DNA of 64,000 bases from Verrucolacustris abundans (GCA_965194535.1 OZ239145.1:1798001-1862000); one strand, 5' to 3'; counted from the first letter of the stretch, positions 1-8,555 are shown. The notes: generated from the letters alone by a model not told the origin. Numbers and translations: made by a program.

Positions 1-735
1 CAGCACTGCCTCCCCCACCAGCCCGCCCCTCGCACAGTTCACAATCTTCACTCCCTTCCGACACAACTTCAGCCTCTCCTCACTCAAAATTCCTTTTGTC
101 TCATCCGTCATCGGCAAATGCATCGTAATGAAATCCACCTGAGGCAACAGATCCTCCACCCGATCGATCAGCTCCACCTGCAAACTCCGTGCCTTCCCAG
201 CCGACAGATAGGGATCAAACGCCATCACTCGCATCCCAAAGGCGATTGCCCTTCGAGCCACCTCTCCCCCGATCCTGCCCATTCCCAAAATTCCCAGCGT
301 CTTCCCATTCAACTCCGTTCCCTGAAAACTTTTTCGGTCCCACTGACCGGCCGACATCGAGGCATGGGCCTGAGGCAAATGCCGGGCCAGCCCCAAAAGA
401 AGGGTGAACGCCTGCTCCGCCGTGCTCACCGTGTTTCCTGCAGGAGTATTCATCACCACCACACCTTTTTCGGTGGCCGCATCCACATCCACATTGTCCA
501 CACCTACTCCAGCCCGACCCACCGCCCGAATAGTGGGACACCCCTGCAAAACTGCTTTGCTGACCTGAGTTTGACTGCGCACCACCAGGGCATCGCAACC
601 CTTCAACTTTTCGAGAAGCTCTTTCTCCTTCAGCGTAGGACTCTCGATCACCTCAATCTGCGGACACGCCTTCAGCACATCCACCCCGCTGGGGGAGACA
701 CCGTCTGTGACAAAAACCTTATACTTGGCTGGCAT
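1..735 (-). CDS. serA: D-3-phosphoglycerate dehydrogenase, N-terminal part (runs off the left edge)
   Basis: Oxidises 3-phosphoglycerate to 3-phosphohydroxypyruvate with NAD, the first step of serine synthesis in the cytoplasm. The 245 residues in the window begin MPAKYKVFVTDG and show the order expected of the 2-hydroxyacid dehydrogenase family: an N-terminal substrate-domain segment, GRAGVGVDNVD, the NAD-binding GMGRIGGEVARRA, and NCARGG containing the catalytic arginine. The C-terminal rest of the catalytic domain and any ACT/regulatory domain lie outside the window, so full length cannot be judged. The ATG at 735 is chosen because it gives the normal family N-terminus. The first downstream gene cannot be seen. 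Confidence 0.93.
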   Translation of the reverse strand, partial: MPAKYKVFVTDGVSPSGVDVLKACPQIEVIESPTLKEKELLEKLKGCDALVVRSQTQVSKAVLQGCPTIRAVGRAGVGVDNVDVDAATEKGVVVMNTPAGNTVSTAEQAFTLLLGLARHLPQAHASMSAGQWDRKSFQGTELNGKTLGILGMGRIGGEVARRAIAFGMRVMAFDPYLSAGKARSLQVELIDRVEDLLPQVDFITMHLPMTDETKGILSEERLKLCRKGVKIVNCARGGLVGEAVL

Positions 736-929
736 TGAAAAGTACTAGCAGAGACACAACGAAGGGCAACGCTGTCCCAAACTAAAATACTCACCCCCCT
801 TAATCTCTATCTCCCCGCCCCTTGCGAGTGTGGCATGAGAGCAATTTCGAAAAAAACGGAACCCCGTATCCGCCCCGACCACTGTCGGGGCTCCCGCCGG
901 GGCCCTTCTTAAAAATCCACCTAAATCAA

Positions 930-2480
930 TTACGGGATGACAGCCTCAACTTTTAGGAAGCCCTTTTCTCCACCCTCCAAAATCGCTTCATACTGCTCAT
1001 AACCCGACGGCAACCCCGTCGGTTGTGGAGTGCTCTTCTTAGGAGTCACCATTCCCGTAAACACAGCCGCCAAATCGGTAGCTGATTTCACCGTGTACAT
1101 CACTCCGCTCCTTTGCAGATAGGTAATCTTTGCTCCCGACCCACTACTTTCAATCTTCACCAAGGTTCCACCCGCAGAGTTCGGTACCAATCCAAAGGCG
1201 TACTCCTGCGCATTGTTCCACCCATCCCCGTCCGGATCGGCCGAGGCCAAAGCAGTGGATTCGCTGAATCCATATCCTGCTATCCAGCTTTGAAATGCTG
1301 TTAGAGATGGATTCACGGTAACCACAAACGTATCACTCGCTGTGGAAGTCCCGTCCCCACCCGTAATCGTGATCGTCGTCGTCCCTGTCTGGTTTTCCAC
1401 CGGCGTGACTGTCACGGTCCGGCTCGTGCCTGTTCCACTCACAACAATATTGCTGTTGGGAACCAACGCCGGGTTGCTGCTGCTTGCCGTCACCGTCAAC
1501 ATTTCCGCAGCTGGCACGGCAAAAGCGCGCACCACCGCCATATGCTGCATGTTCGTCGCTCCGCTATCCGTGGACAACACAGGGGACACGGACGAAAGGG
1601 GCGAGAAAACCCGGCTGTCAAAAACCAGACCATTTGCGAAAGAAAGCGCTCCGATTTGTACGGGAGTCTCCAACGCATCAAGTTCCGGCTCTGCCAACAC
1701 CCAGTCATAGGGAGAAGATCTGCCACTGTTTGTGTCTGCATCTCCCGCCTGATCCACCGGTCGTGGCGCAGAAACATCTACAATCTCTCCCAAAGTCCCC
1801 AAGCAGGCCTCGATGTAGCTGTACGTATTGCAGTCTCCTCCAATCAAAAGAAAATCCCCGGACGGAACATTTGCCTTGATGTAAGTAACCAGTTGCTGGG
1901 CTTGAGACTGACGCTGACTGGAAGACCCGCTCGAAGCCTTCAGATGGACGCTCACCACCCACAGATTCTTGTCGCCCGGAATGTCGATCCGTGCCCAGGC
2001 AAACCCCCGATCACTAATCGTGCTGTCATCCCAAGATCCCGAAGCAAGGATCGGCCAACGGCTGATCAACCCGTTGGGAATTCCACCAGAGCTTTCCCTG
2101 AAATAATTGAAGCTCGAACCGAAGGTCGTATCCACCCAAGCCCGAACCTCGGCCGTCGAGGAACTGACGCCAACATTAAACTCCTGAAGCATGACCACAT
2201 CTGGCTGCAAACCCTGCAAAATCCGAGTTCCCGGGCCTTCGTAAGACTGGCTAGTTCCGGATGTGATATTGGCCGCAACAGTTCGGATCGTCTGCTTGGG
2301 AGTGAAGTTGCTTAAAGTAAAAGGAAGCGGGCTGATGGCACTCCCAACCGTTACCGTCTGGTTGCCGATGTCGCTCACCGACGGAGCGGCCAAAGCACAC
2401 ACGGTCAACAGGAGTAAACCTGCCCAGATTCGGCTCAGGCTAATCACAAAACGCCGCATGAAGTCACATTCTACCACCAA
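930..2480 (-). CDS. Secreted endonuclease/exonuclease/phosphatase (EEP) family protein nested in an Ig-like domain
   Basis: Likely an extracellular or periplasmic nuclease or phosphatase. A hydrophobic signal peptide (residues about 12-32) is followed by the first half of an Ig-like domain (33-63), an EEP domain (about 66-322) with MLQE, VSVHL, IGGDCN and YDWVL motifs, then the second half of the Ig-like domain (326-390), and a C-terminal module (395-516) with a DPDGDGWNNAQEYAFG calcium-type loop ending FLKVEAVIP. The usual closing SDH motif of the EEP family reads MQH here, so one catalytic acid may be missing. The TTG at 2480 has AGGAGG 12 bases upstream; the alternative is the ATG at 2459 (MRRFVIS), which gives a cleaner signal peptide but no good ribosome site. 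It follows the lamin-tail gene, with a terminator between them. Confidence 0.8.
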   Translation of the reverse strand: MVVECDFMRRFVISLSRIWAGLLLLTVCALAAPSVSDIGNQTVTVGSAISPLPFTLSNFTPKQTIRTVAANITSGTSQSYEGPGTRILQGLQPDVVMLQEFNVGVSSSTAEVRAWVDTTFGSSFNYFRESSGGIPNGLISRWPILASGSWDDSTISDRGFAWARIDIPGDKNLWVVSVHLKASSGSSSQRQSQAQQLVTYIKANVPSGDFLLIGGDCNTYSYIEACLGTLGEIVDVSAPRPVDQAGDADTNSGRSSPYDWVLAEPELDALETPVQIGALSFANGLVFDSRVFSPLSSVSPVLSTDSGATNMQHMAVVRAFAVPAAEMLTVTASSSNPALVPNSNIVVSGTGTSRTVTVTPVENQTGTTTITITGGDGTSTASDTFVVTVNPSLTAFQSWIAGYGFSESTALASADPDGDGWNNAQEYAFGLVPNSAGGTLVKIESSGSGAKITYLQRSGVMYTVKSATDLAAVFTGMVTPKKSTPQPTGLPSGYEQYEAILEGGEKGFLKVEAVIP

Positions 2481-2513
2481 AGGGATATTTTACCTCCTGT
2501 TTCTTATTCTTCC

Positions 2514-2548
2514 AAAAAAAAGGCCCCGCGCCTTTCGCCTCGGGGCCT
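2514..2548 (-). terminator. Intrinsic terminator after the lamin-tail gene
   Basis: On the minus strand AGGCCCCG and CGGGGCCT form a perfect 8-bp stem around a GAAA-containing 12-base loop, followed by eight Ts. It lies between the stop of the lamin-tail gene and the start of the EEP gene, so the nuclease gene probably has its own promoter or depends on readthrough. Confidence 0.85.
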
Positions 2549-2594
2549 CCCCCGTACTCCTGTCGGGGCTCTTCCAAACAACACTGTAAATCTA

Positions 2595-5500
2595 CTACTG
2601 CTGGACCGCTTCCACTCTCAAGAACTTCTTGGCTCCGCTGACTGGAACGCTCGCGGTCTTCTGCTGTACATTCACTCCGTTCACTGGTCTGGGAGTACCT
2701 ACATCGGCAACAGTAACGTCGGTTGTCACCCACCCACTTGGGCCTGCCGCTAAATCATCACTGGTTTTCGGAGTTACCGTCAATCCAACCGTGCCCTGCC
2801 TTACGTAGTAGGTGAGCACCAGATTTCCACCTGTAACCATAACCGTCGGCTTCAGGGTCGGATCCAGCGTCCCTGGGGTCGCCGCCCCAAATACATAATC
2901 AAGGAACGCGGCATCGGAGGGAGTAAGCGCCCCCAGCCAACTGCTGTATGTCGATCCCTCCACCACATCCGTCACGGTGATCGTGAACGTCTTCTCAAAC
3001 GTGGCCCCACCCGAGTCGGTGGTGCGCACGCGAACCGAGTAACTGCTCTTCACCTCAAAGTCGAAGGCAACACTCGTCCGCAAAGAAGCCCCGCTGATGT
3101 TGAATGATGCGTTATCCGTATCCCCTGTTCCCGAGACTAGGCTGTAGGTAAACGTGTCGCCGGAGTCCGCATCTGTGGACGAAAGCGTTCCCAGCACCCC
3201 ATCTACAACACTGTTCTCCGCAATGCTTGTGGCCGTAAGCCCAATGTCCGTAGGGGCGGAATTAACTGAAGCACGCAAGGCAACGATATAAGCTTGGTTT
3301 TGGGAATTGTTGTGCGTCCCCAATGTATTTCCTGCAGTCGCTCCGGTTCCGCTGTAATCGCTAACGGCAGAAGTGGCGTTGTCTGCGCCCCCACCCGCAC
3401 CTCCGGTGGTAAACAACAACTTCGTACCATTCGCCAGCTTGAAGAGAGTTCCAGCAGGGCCATTGCCAAATGTGTGGATAGCTCCCGTAATTCCAGAGGC
3501 CCCAGAACCAGCCGACTTGATCATGACCAGGTCAGTATTCGATATATCGAAGGAACCGGCAGCGGTGAAGTAGGTAGTATTGGCAAGTTTGACAGTGATC
3601 AATCCGTCAGATGCATCCGTATCCTCGGTAGCAGTTGCATCATTAGTTAACACGACTAGGGTTCCTGCTTTAACTGATTGCCAGAGAGCCACATCATTAA
3701 ACGTGTAACTGCCACCAGAGTCCCCACCCATATTCCCAGAGAAATCCTTCAGAATCATTCCAACCATGCTCAAATTATTTTGAATGACCAGTAGCTCGAT
3801 GCTGTCCGCTGCGCTGTTCACGACCTCGTTAATGACCACGGAAGGATTCGCGAACTGAACATCCACAACCGTAACGGTACTGTTTGCTGAACTCCATGTA
3901 TCCGCGGATCCGGCGATCGTCACTGTGCGGTTGCCTGCAATCGTATTGTCATTGAGGGGTGTAAAGCCGACTGTTGCCGAGCTGCTTCCCGCGGGGATTG
4001 TCACCGATACCGGCAGATTCACAATCCCGGCAGGTGTAGCAGATAAATTCACCGTCAGGTCACTGGTGGTAGCCACGCTCAAGGCTACCGTGATTTTGTC
4101 CGCCTGAACCCCAGCATCCTCGTTGACGATGACTGTATCCGCCGCGATGGAGATGGAAATATCCTTCGTACCCTTAAGGCCCGCGATAAATGCAGCGTTA
4201 GCTGGGTTATTGGCGGATCCAAAAGGAATTGTTCCAGCAGCACCCAAAGCAACTGAGCTGCCATTGTAATCTGCGATCGTCGAATTCGGATTACTTGCAT
4301 AGATGACTCCAGCAGTCCCGACGTTGTCGACGAGTTTTGGCGAACCTGCCGCAGCTGTTTGAACTGCTGTTGCAGATCCATTCGCCAGTGCATGAATCAT
4401 CCCAACGGAACCCGCCTCTGGGGAACCCGACTCCTTCAGCATCACCAGTTCAGTGCCCGCAAGATCCATAGTCCCAGTGCCTTTAGTAAAGTATGTTGTA
4501 TTGTTCAATCCAACCGTGACGACAAATCCGTCAATATTTACGTCAGTAGCGGTGGCGTCCAATTTTAATACGATCAAAGTTCCTGCGGGCACAGCCTGCC
4601 AAAGGGTGTCACTGGTAAAAACATATTTTCCCCCAGTATCGTTTACGTTGCTTGACGAGTGATCCTTAATCAGCATTCCACGCAAGTCGACGGTTGCACC
4701 TGAAGTCCCATTGCCAACAACCAATAGCTCGATCACATCTACCGCGGTATTTTCAAATTTATTGATCACGACTGTGGGAGGATTAAAATCTACGTTCTTC
4801 ACCGTGGCCGTTGCAGTGCCGGAATTGTATCCAGTCGCTGAAGCCGTAAGGCCGATTGGAGCATCGGCGTCCACCGTGTTGTCCGCCGGGGCATTGAGGA
4901 AAAAAGTCGCTGAGGTGGTTCCAGAAAAAATCGTGGCCGTGGCCGTGGCCCCAAAGCCAAATCCGCCATCAACTTGCAGATCTGCACCCGAGGAACTGCT
5001 CAATGTAATTGTCAGATCAGATGTAGGCGCGGGGTCTGCAGTAATCGTGGCAAGTTGGGCGCTATTCCCCTCATCAAGGCTGCTAGGAGCGGCGATTGTC
5101 AGTTTCGGCACCGTGAAATTGTTTGCGCTTACAGCCGAACCACCCGCCGTGGTCACCGAAATCGGTCCCGTTGTCGCACCGCTCGGCACGGTGGCTGTGA
5201 TCGAGGTCGCGCTATCCACTGTGTATGAAGCTGCCGCCACTCCATTGAAGCTAACGGCCGTCGCACCTGTAAAATCTGTTCCTGTGATTGTAACAATCGT
5301 GCCAGCAAGACCAGAAGAAGGGCTGATTCCCGTGATCGTGGGCGGTGTGCCGCCACCGCCGCCCGCCGCAACAATTTCAATATCCGACACACCCAAAGCT
5401 TGGGCGTTGGAGGTGGTTGTTCCCGAGGTGACAGAGTAATTCCAGGCCAAGTACAAAGTTGAGCCTGCGGCCAAACTGTTTGCCAGAGCTTGTGAGGTAA

Positions 5501-6098
5501 CGTTTTTTGTCTCGATTGGGACTGTCGCGGCACCATTGTTATCCGCGTTGGCAGCAAAGCCGGAAAGAAAGCTGGACCCGGCACTCGTCCACGTTGTCCC
5601 GTCGGTCGAGTAATACATTTGGATGCTAAATCCTGCGGTATTGCTTCCATTGCGGTATCTTTCCGCCTTATAGGAGATAGAGAAACTGGGAATGGAACTT
5701 CCGCCTGTGTTTTGAATGGCAACATATAAGTTTACACTTTTAGAAGCACTGCCTGAGGATAATCCTCCCACCGCCCGGTCAGTTTCAGAGCTTCCAAAGT
5801 TATAAATTCCATTTGCGGCAGAGGAGGAAAGGCCAGCGCCTCCGGCTCTTTCAACAGCGGTGACCGCAGTGCTGTAGGCAGTTACTTCACGCACGTTCGC
5901 GCTTTTACTTGCTTTCCAGCCGCTAGGAAGAGTTGCTGTGGCGTTTACACCCAGAGAGCTAAAATTCTGTGTTACGGTTGCTCCAGGCGTAATGGTCACC
6001 TGCGCCTGCGCCTGCGCCACCCCCATACATCCGGCCACGATCAGTGCCACGCACCATTTTGTGAATCCAAAGTTTGAATTGCGGAGGATGTTTTTCAT
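2595..6098 (-). CDS. Large secreted multidomain protein with lamin-tail-like, IPT/TIG and Calx-beta domains
   Basis: A 1167-residue exported protein. Domains in order: signal peptide (1-32, ending VAQAQA); a jelly-roll-like domain (about 33-245) of the kind found at the N-terminus of ExeM-like extracellular nucleases (IYNFGSSETDRAVGGL); an IPT/TIG domain (about 252-330, ITGISPSSGLAGT); a Calx-beta-like domain; a lamin-tail-like domain (VVINKFENTAVDVIELLVV); a second Calx-beta-like domain (VIVNEDAGVQADKITVAL); a second lamin-tail-like domain (VVINEVVNSAADSIELLVI); a cadherin-like domain; and a C-terminal module ending KKFLRVEAVQQ, similar to the end of the neighbouring EEP protein. Start: ATG 6098 has AGGAA about 8 bases upstream. 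No catalytic domain is visible, so it may bind or scaffold at the cell surface. Confidence 0.8.
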   Translation of the reverse strand: MKNILRNSNFGFTKWCVALIVAGCMGVAQAQAQVTITPGATVTQNFSSLGVNATATLPSGWKASKSANVREVTAYSTAVTAVERAGGAGLSSSAANGIYNFGSSETDRAVGGLSSGSASKSVNLYVAIQNTGGSSIPSFSISYKAERYRNGSNTAGFSIQMYYSTDGTTWTSAGSSFLSGFAANADNNGAATVPIETKNVTSQALANSLAAGSTLYLAWNYSVTSGTTTSNAQALGVSDIEIVAAGGGGGTPPTITGISPSSGLAGTIVTITGTDFTGATAVSFNGVAAASYTVDSATSITATVPSGATTGPISVTTAGGSAVSANNFTVPKLTIAAPSSLDEGNSAQLATITADPAPTSDLTITLSSSSGADLQVDGGFGFGATATATIFSGTTSATFFLNAPADNTVDADAPIGLTASATGYNSGTATATVKNVDFNPPTVVINKFENTAVDVIELLVVGNGTSGATVDLRGMLIKDHSSSNVNDTGGKYVFTSDTLWQAVPAGTLIVLKLDATATDVNIDGFVVTVGLNNTTYFTKGTGTMDLAGTELVMLKESGSPEAGSVGMIHALANGSATAVQTAAAGSPKLVDNVGTAGVIYASNPNSTIADYNGSSVALGAAGTIPFGSANNPANAAFIAGLKGTKDISISIAADTVIVNEDAGVQADKITVALSVATTSDLTVNLSATPAGIVNLPVSVTIPAGSSSATVGFTPLNDNTIAGNRTVTIAGSADTWSSANSTVTVVDVQFANPSVVINEVVNSAADSIELLVIQNNLSMVGMILKDFSGNMGGDSGGSYTFNDVALWQSVKAGTLVVLTNDATATEDTDASDGLITVKLANTTYFTAAGSFDISNTDLVMIKSAGSGASGITGAIHTFGNGPAGTLFKLANGTKLLFTTGGAGGGADNATSAVSDYSGTGATAGNTLGTHNNSQNQAYIVALRASVNSAPTDIGLTATSIAENSVVDGVLGTLSSTDADSGDTFTYSLVSGTGDTDNASFNISGASLRTSVAFDFEVKSSYSVRVRTTDSGGATFEKTFTITVTDVVEGSTYSSWLGALTPSDAAFLDYVFGAATPGTLDPTLKPTVMVTGGNLVLTYYVRQGTVGLTVTPKTSDDLAAGPSGWVTTDVTVADVGTPRPVNGVNVQQKTASVPVSGAKKFLRVEAVQQ

Positions 6099-6255
6099 AT
6101 TTTTATTTCCTGGGACAAGGCGTCCGCACCGCAGGATTGGCACACGCAACCCGCACAGTACACACGCTCTGTCTTTGCTGGGGCACACCCACAACCTGCT
6201 CCTCAATGGCTCAAAAGCTAGGAATATTTTGTGACAATATGATGGCACATATTTT

Positions 6256-6285
6256 AATATAAAAATACAAATTATATGCTATCAA
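6256..6285 (-). promoter_or_regulatory. Predicted sigma-70-type promoter of the lamin-tail gene
   Basis: On the minus strand TTGATA (6280-6285) and TATATT (6256-6261) are separated by 18 bases in an AT-rich stretch. Transcription would start near 6249. Confidence 0.45.
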
Positions 6286-6390
6286 TTAATGTTTTACATC
6301 ATATTTTTGGAGGATATATTTATCGTATCCCTAGAAAATTATTCGCATTCCCAGGCGCTTATCCATCGATATCCCTTTTTACCTATGACT

Positions 6391-6430
6391 CCTTAACCCC
6401 CTAACCCCTCCTTAACCCCCTAACCCCTTC
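6391..6430. repeat. Tandem C-rich repeat, two copies of about 19 bp
   Basis: The unit CCTTAACCCCCTAACCCCT occurs twice in a row. Within the unit, TTAACCCC and CTAACCCC alternate. A related sequence in the opposite orientation is present at 31394-31420. Confidence 0.75.
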
Positions 6431-6443
6431 TCCGCGGCCCCTC

Positions 6444-6974
6444 CTACCTAAATGTCCCAACAGGTTTGTTCGGGTTTTTCGGATCCACCACCCAAACCGC
6501 CACACTGGAAGCGACGACGTAATTGCTCGTGCCCACTCTGTTTGTCAAAACACCCACCCCGTTCGTATCAATCGCGAGAAAAAAATTCGACTGCGCTTTA
6601 TAAAAGCCACTGGGAGTAACTAATCCCAATGTTGCATTGGTAAACTTCGGTGGAACCTCCAGAAACGCGATTCCACGATAGTTCCCCCCGTTCGTGTTGG
6701 TTGTGCTCATTAAATTCAAAAAAGTCAGATCCGTCCTACCACTCGTGTTCGAAGGATACACCGAATACTCCGCATAAAATGCATTCACGGCTGTCTTGAC
6801 CGATTCTGCCATCGCCGACACCTCCGCCTTCTTCCCCGCCTGAATCGCCCCATTGATCGCCGGCAAACCCAACCCCGCAAGCAACCCAATAATCGAAATC
6901 ACCACCAGCAACTCAACCAACGTGAAGGAGTCGCTTTTTGCCTTTGGAAATTTGCGTGATGAAGTTATGTTCAT
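6444..6974 (-). CDS. Type II secretion/type IV pilin-like major pseudopilin
   Basis: A prepilin with the N-terminal methylation segment FTLVELLVVISIIGLLAG, including the conserved Glu at +5, after a short basic leader (MNITSSRKFPKAKSDS). The residue before the cleavage point is Ser rather than the canonical Gly. After the hydrophobic helix comes a GspG-like stretch (KAEVSAMAESVKTAVNAFYAEYSVYPS). The product would be cleaved by a prepilin peptidase (none in the window) and polymerised in the inner membrane. The ATG at 6974 is preferred; a GTG at 6992, close to GGGAGG, is the alternative. It is divergent from the next pilin gene, and their 5' ends nearly touch. Confidence 0.85.
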   Translation of the reverse strand: MNITSSRKFPKAKSDSFTLVELLVVISIIGLLAGLGLPAINGAIQAGKKAEVSAMAESVKTAVNAFYAEYSVYPSNTSGRTDLTFLNLMSTTNTNGGNYRGIAFLEVPPKFTNATLGLVTPSGFYKAQSNFFLAIDTNGVGVLTNRVGTSNYVVASSVAVWVVDPKNPNKPVGTFR

Positions 6975-6978
6975 AACT

Positions 6979-7650
6979 ATGACTACACCCACTCCCCTCC
7001 CTTTTCACCAGAAAATATTTACTCACGCCAAGTCCGCCACGCCCACCACGTTTTCTTCAAAACAACCTTCGCACCCCGCGTCTGGGCGCGTCCCGCAACC
7101 GCGGGATTCGAACATTAAAACCCTGCGAAGCTTAGCAAGGGTTACCGAGACTGAGCGAAGCAGGGCCGCATTCACCCTCATCGAACTCCTCGCCGTCATC
7201 GGCATCATCGGCATTCTTGCAGGCCTCACTCTCGGTGCCGCGGGAGCCGTTCGCCGGCACGGCGCCACCTCGACCGCCAAGGCGGAGGTCGCCGCCCTCC
7301 AAGCCGCATGCGACCGCTACTATGCCGATAACAACCTTTACCCCTCCAACGCATCAGTTAATCCAGCCAGTAGCGTCACCCCCACTGGTTACACCGCCGC
7401 CGGCCAGGCTCTCTTAACCAATCTGCTTGGCTCTGCCACCTTAACGGCCGTCCCCACATCCAAACGGTACTTCGAACCCAAACCTGCCATGGTTTTTACC
7501 AACACATCTCCCAACTACTTTATCGACCCTTGGGGCTACGCCTACGGCTACAACTCCGACGGCACCAACGCCCCCCTTATCTGGTCAACTGCAGGCCAAA
7601 CAACAGCAGGCGGTACAAATAAGTGGATCACCAGCTGGCCTAAGATGTAA
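6979..7650 (+). CDS. GspG-like pseudopilin with an unusually long leader
   Basis: Contains FTLIELLAVIGIIGILAG with Glu+5, then a helix (KAEVAALQAACDRYYADNNLYPS) and a globular part with YFIDPWGYAYGYNSDG, close to the WGxPY region of the calcium-binding GspG loop. It is preceded by about 70 residues of leader, far longer than the usual 5-25, with no clear hydrophobic segment. Starts at ATG 6967 or 6979 are both possible and neither has a good ribosome site. The leader DNA carries fragments repeated in the leaders of the following genes. The residue before the cleavage point is Ala. It may belong with the cassette genes that follow 100 bp downstream behind their own promoter. Confidence 0.75.
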   Translation: MTTPTPLPFHQKIFTHAKSATPTTFSSKQPSHPASGRVPQPRDSNIKTLRSLARVTETERSRAAFTLIELLAVIGIIGILAGLTLGAAGAVRRHGATSTAKAEVAALQAACDRYYADNNLYPSNASVNPASSVTPTGYTAAGQALLTNLLGSATLTAVPTSKRYFEPKPAMVFTNTSPNYFIDPWGYAYGYNSDGTNAPLIWSTAGQTTAGGTNKWITSWPKM

Positions 7651-7715
7651 ATAACTATTTAATAAGAATTTATAGAAATAAATTACTTTTTTAATATTTA
7701 CTTTGTAAGCTTGTG

Positions 7716-7743
7716 TTGACAATGTAAATCAGGGGTATATATA
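7716..7743 (+). promoter_or_regulatory. Strong sigma-70-type promoter of the pseudopilin cassette
   Basis: TTGACA (7716-7721), a 16-base spacer, and TATATA (7738-7743). Transcription would start near 7750, just before the GTG start at 7752, so the first cistron may be leaderless. Confidence 0.6.
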
Positions 7744-7751
7744 CCTTAATC

Positions 7752-8555
7752 GTGACCTACTTTACCCCCTTGACCGCGCCCTGCGTAGCTCTTTCTGAGT
7801 CGCCGAAGTTAAGAGCGAAGCAGGGTCACGCTAAGTCCTCCAAGCCCTCCACGTTTAATGCAAAACTACTTTTGCGCATTCTCACTTTCTCACCTCTGCA
7901 CAATTCAAAATCCAAAATCCAAAATCCAAAATTCCAGCATTCTCGCCGCAAAGCGGCATTCACCCTCGTCGAACTCCTCGCTGTCGTTGGAATTATGGGA
8001 CTTCTCGCTGCAGTCGCTGTACCCGCCCTCAAAGGCCTCACCGGAAGCGGTGGCCGAAAACAAGCCCTCAGCCAACTCATCAGCGCCCTTGAAATTGCCC
8101 GCAATACCGCCATCTCTACTGGCACCAACGCCGCCGTAATCTTTCCCGATAGCACCTTCGCTTCAGGCGAGGCATACAAATACCGCTCGATGGCTGTCGT
8201 CGCATGGAATGTAACCAACACGGCCACACCTGCAACCATGGTCGGCTCTTGGATCACACTCCCCCAAGGGATCGCCCTGCTCCCCAACTCAATCTCATCT
8301 CTGCCCAGTGCCACCAATGTCCAAGTCCGCATTCTAACGATCACCAACACCGCAAGTTTTCCCGCCGTTATTTTTCAGTCGGATGGTGGACTATCCGAAA
8401 ATTCGACCGTCTTTCCCACAAACGGAATTGCATTTTTTGAGGGCACAGTTGCAGGCACCACAACGAATCCCACCTCCAAAATGACAAACTTCGAAACCGT
8501 CCGTCTCACCCGTTACACAGGCCGAGCCTTCCCTACCCTTGCCCCCGCGCCATGA
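7752..8555 (+). CDS. Verru_Chthon cassette protein D, GspH/FimT-like minor pseudopilin
   Basis: After a long leader (about 71 residues) comes FTLVELLAVVGIMGLLAA with Ala at -1 and Glu at +5, then a GspH/FimT-like region (LISALEIARNTAISTGTNAAVIF). It is the first of four overlapping genes in the order D-B-C-A that match the cassette catalogued in TIGRFAMs from Verrucomicrobium and Chthoniobacter; the assignment is from memory of that family. By position and features it corresponds to GspH. The start is GTG 7752; TTG 7872 is an alternative that would shorten the leader to about 31 residues. The leader includes the tandem repeat at 7902-7934 and a small hairpin just before the cleavage site. Confidence 0.8.
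   Translation: MTYFTPLTAPCVALSESPKLRAKQGHAKSSKPSTFNAKLLLRILTFSPLHNSKSKIQNPKFQHSRRKAAFTLVELLAVVGIMGLLAAVAVPALKGLTGSGGRKQALSQLISALEIARNTAISTGTNAAVIFPDSTFASGEAYKYRSMAVVAWNVTNTATPATMVGSWITLPQGIALLPNSISSLPSATNVQVRILTITNTASFPAVIFQSDGGLSENSTVFPTNGIAFFEGTVAGTTTNPTSKMTNFETVRLTRYTGRAFPTLAPAP
7902..7934 (+). repeat. Tandem repeat inside the leader of the cassette D gene
   Basis: A 9-base unit, CAAAATCCA/TCCAAAATC, is iterated about three times. A degenerate version lies at 9333-9360 in the leader of the cassette C gene, where the flanking sequence (ACTTTCTCxCCTCT) is also shared. Confidence 0.75.

Larger units (their letters stand above)
6099..6443. other. 345-bp intergenic region
   Basis: Holds the AT-rich promoter region and a roughly 150-base 5' untranslated region of the lamin-tail gene, and the C-rich tandem repeat at 6391-6430. 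No small gene is evident. Confidence 0.6.

Noticed and set aside
118..738. Long open frame on the plus strand over the serA region
   Set aside because: It is antisense to a clear serA frame, has an implausible His/Pro/Arg-rich composition and no start signal.
7902..7934. CRISPR array
   Set aside because: The repeats are 9-10 bp with no spacers, and there are no cas genes. Nowhere else in the window is there a regular repeat-spacer array.
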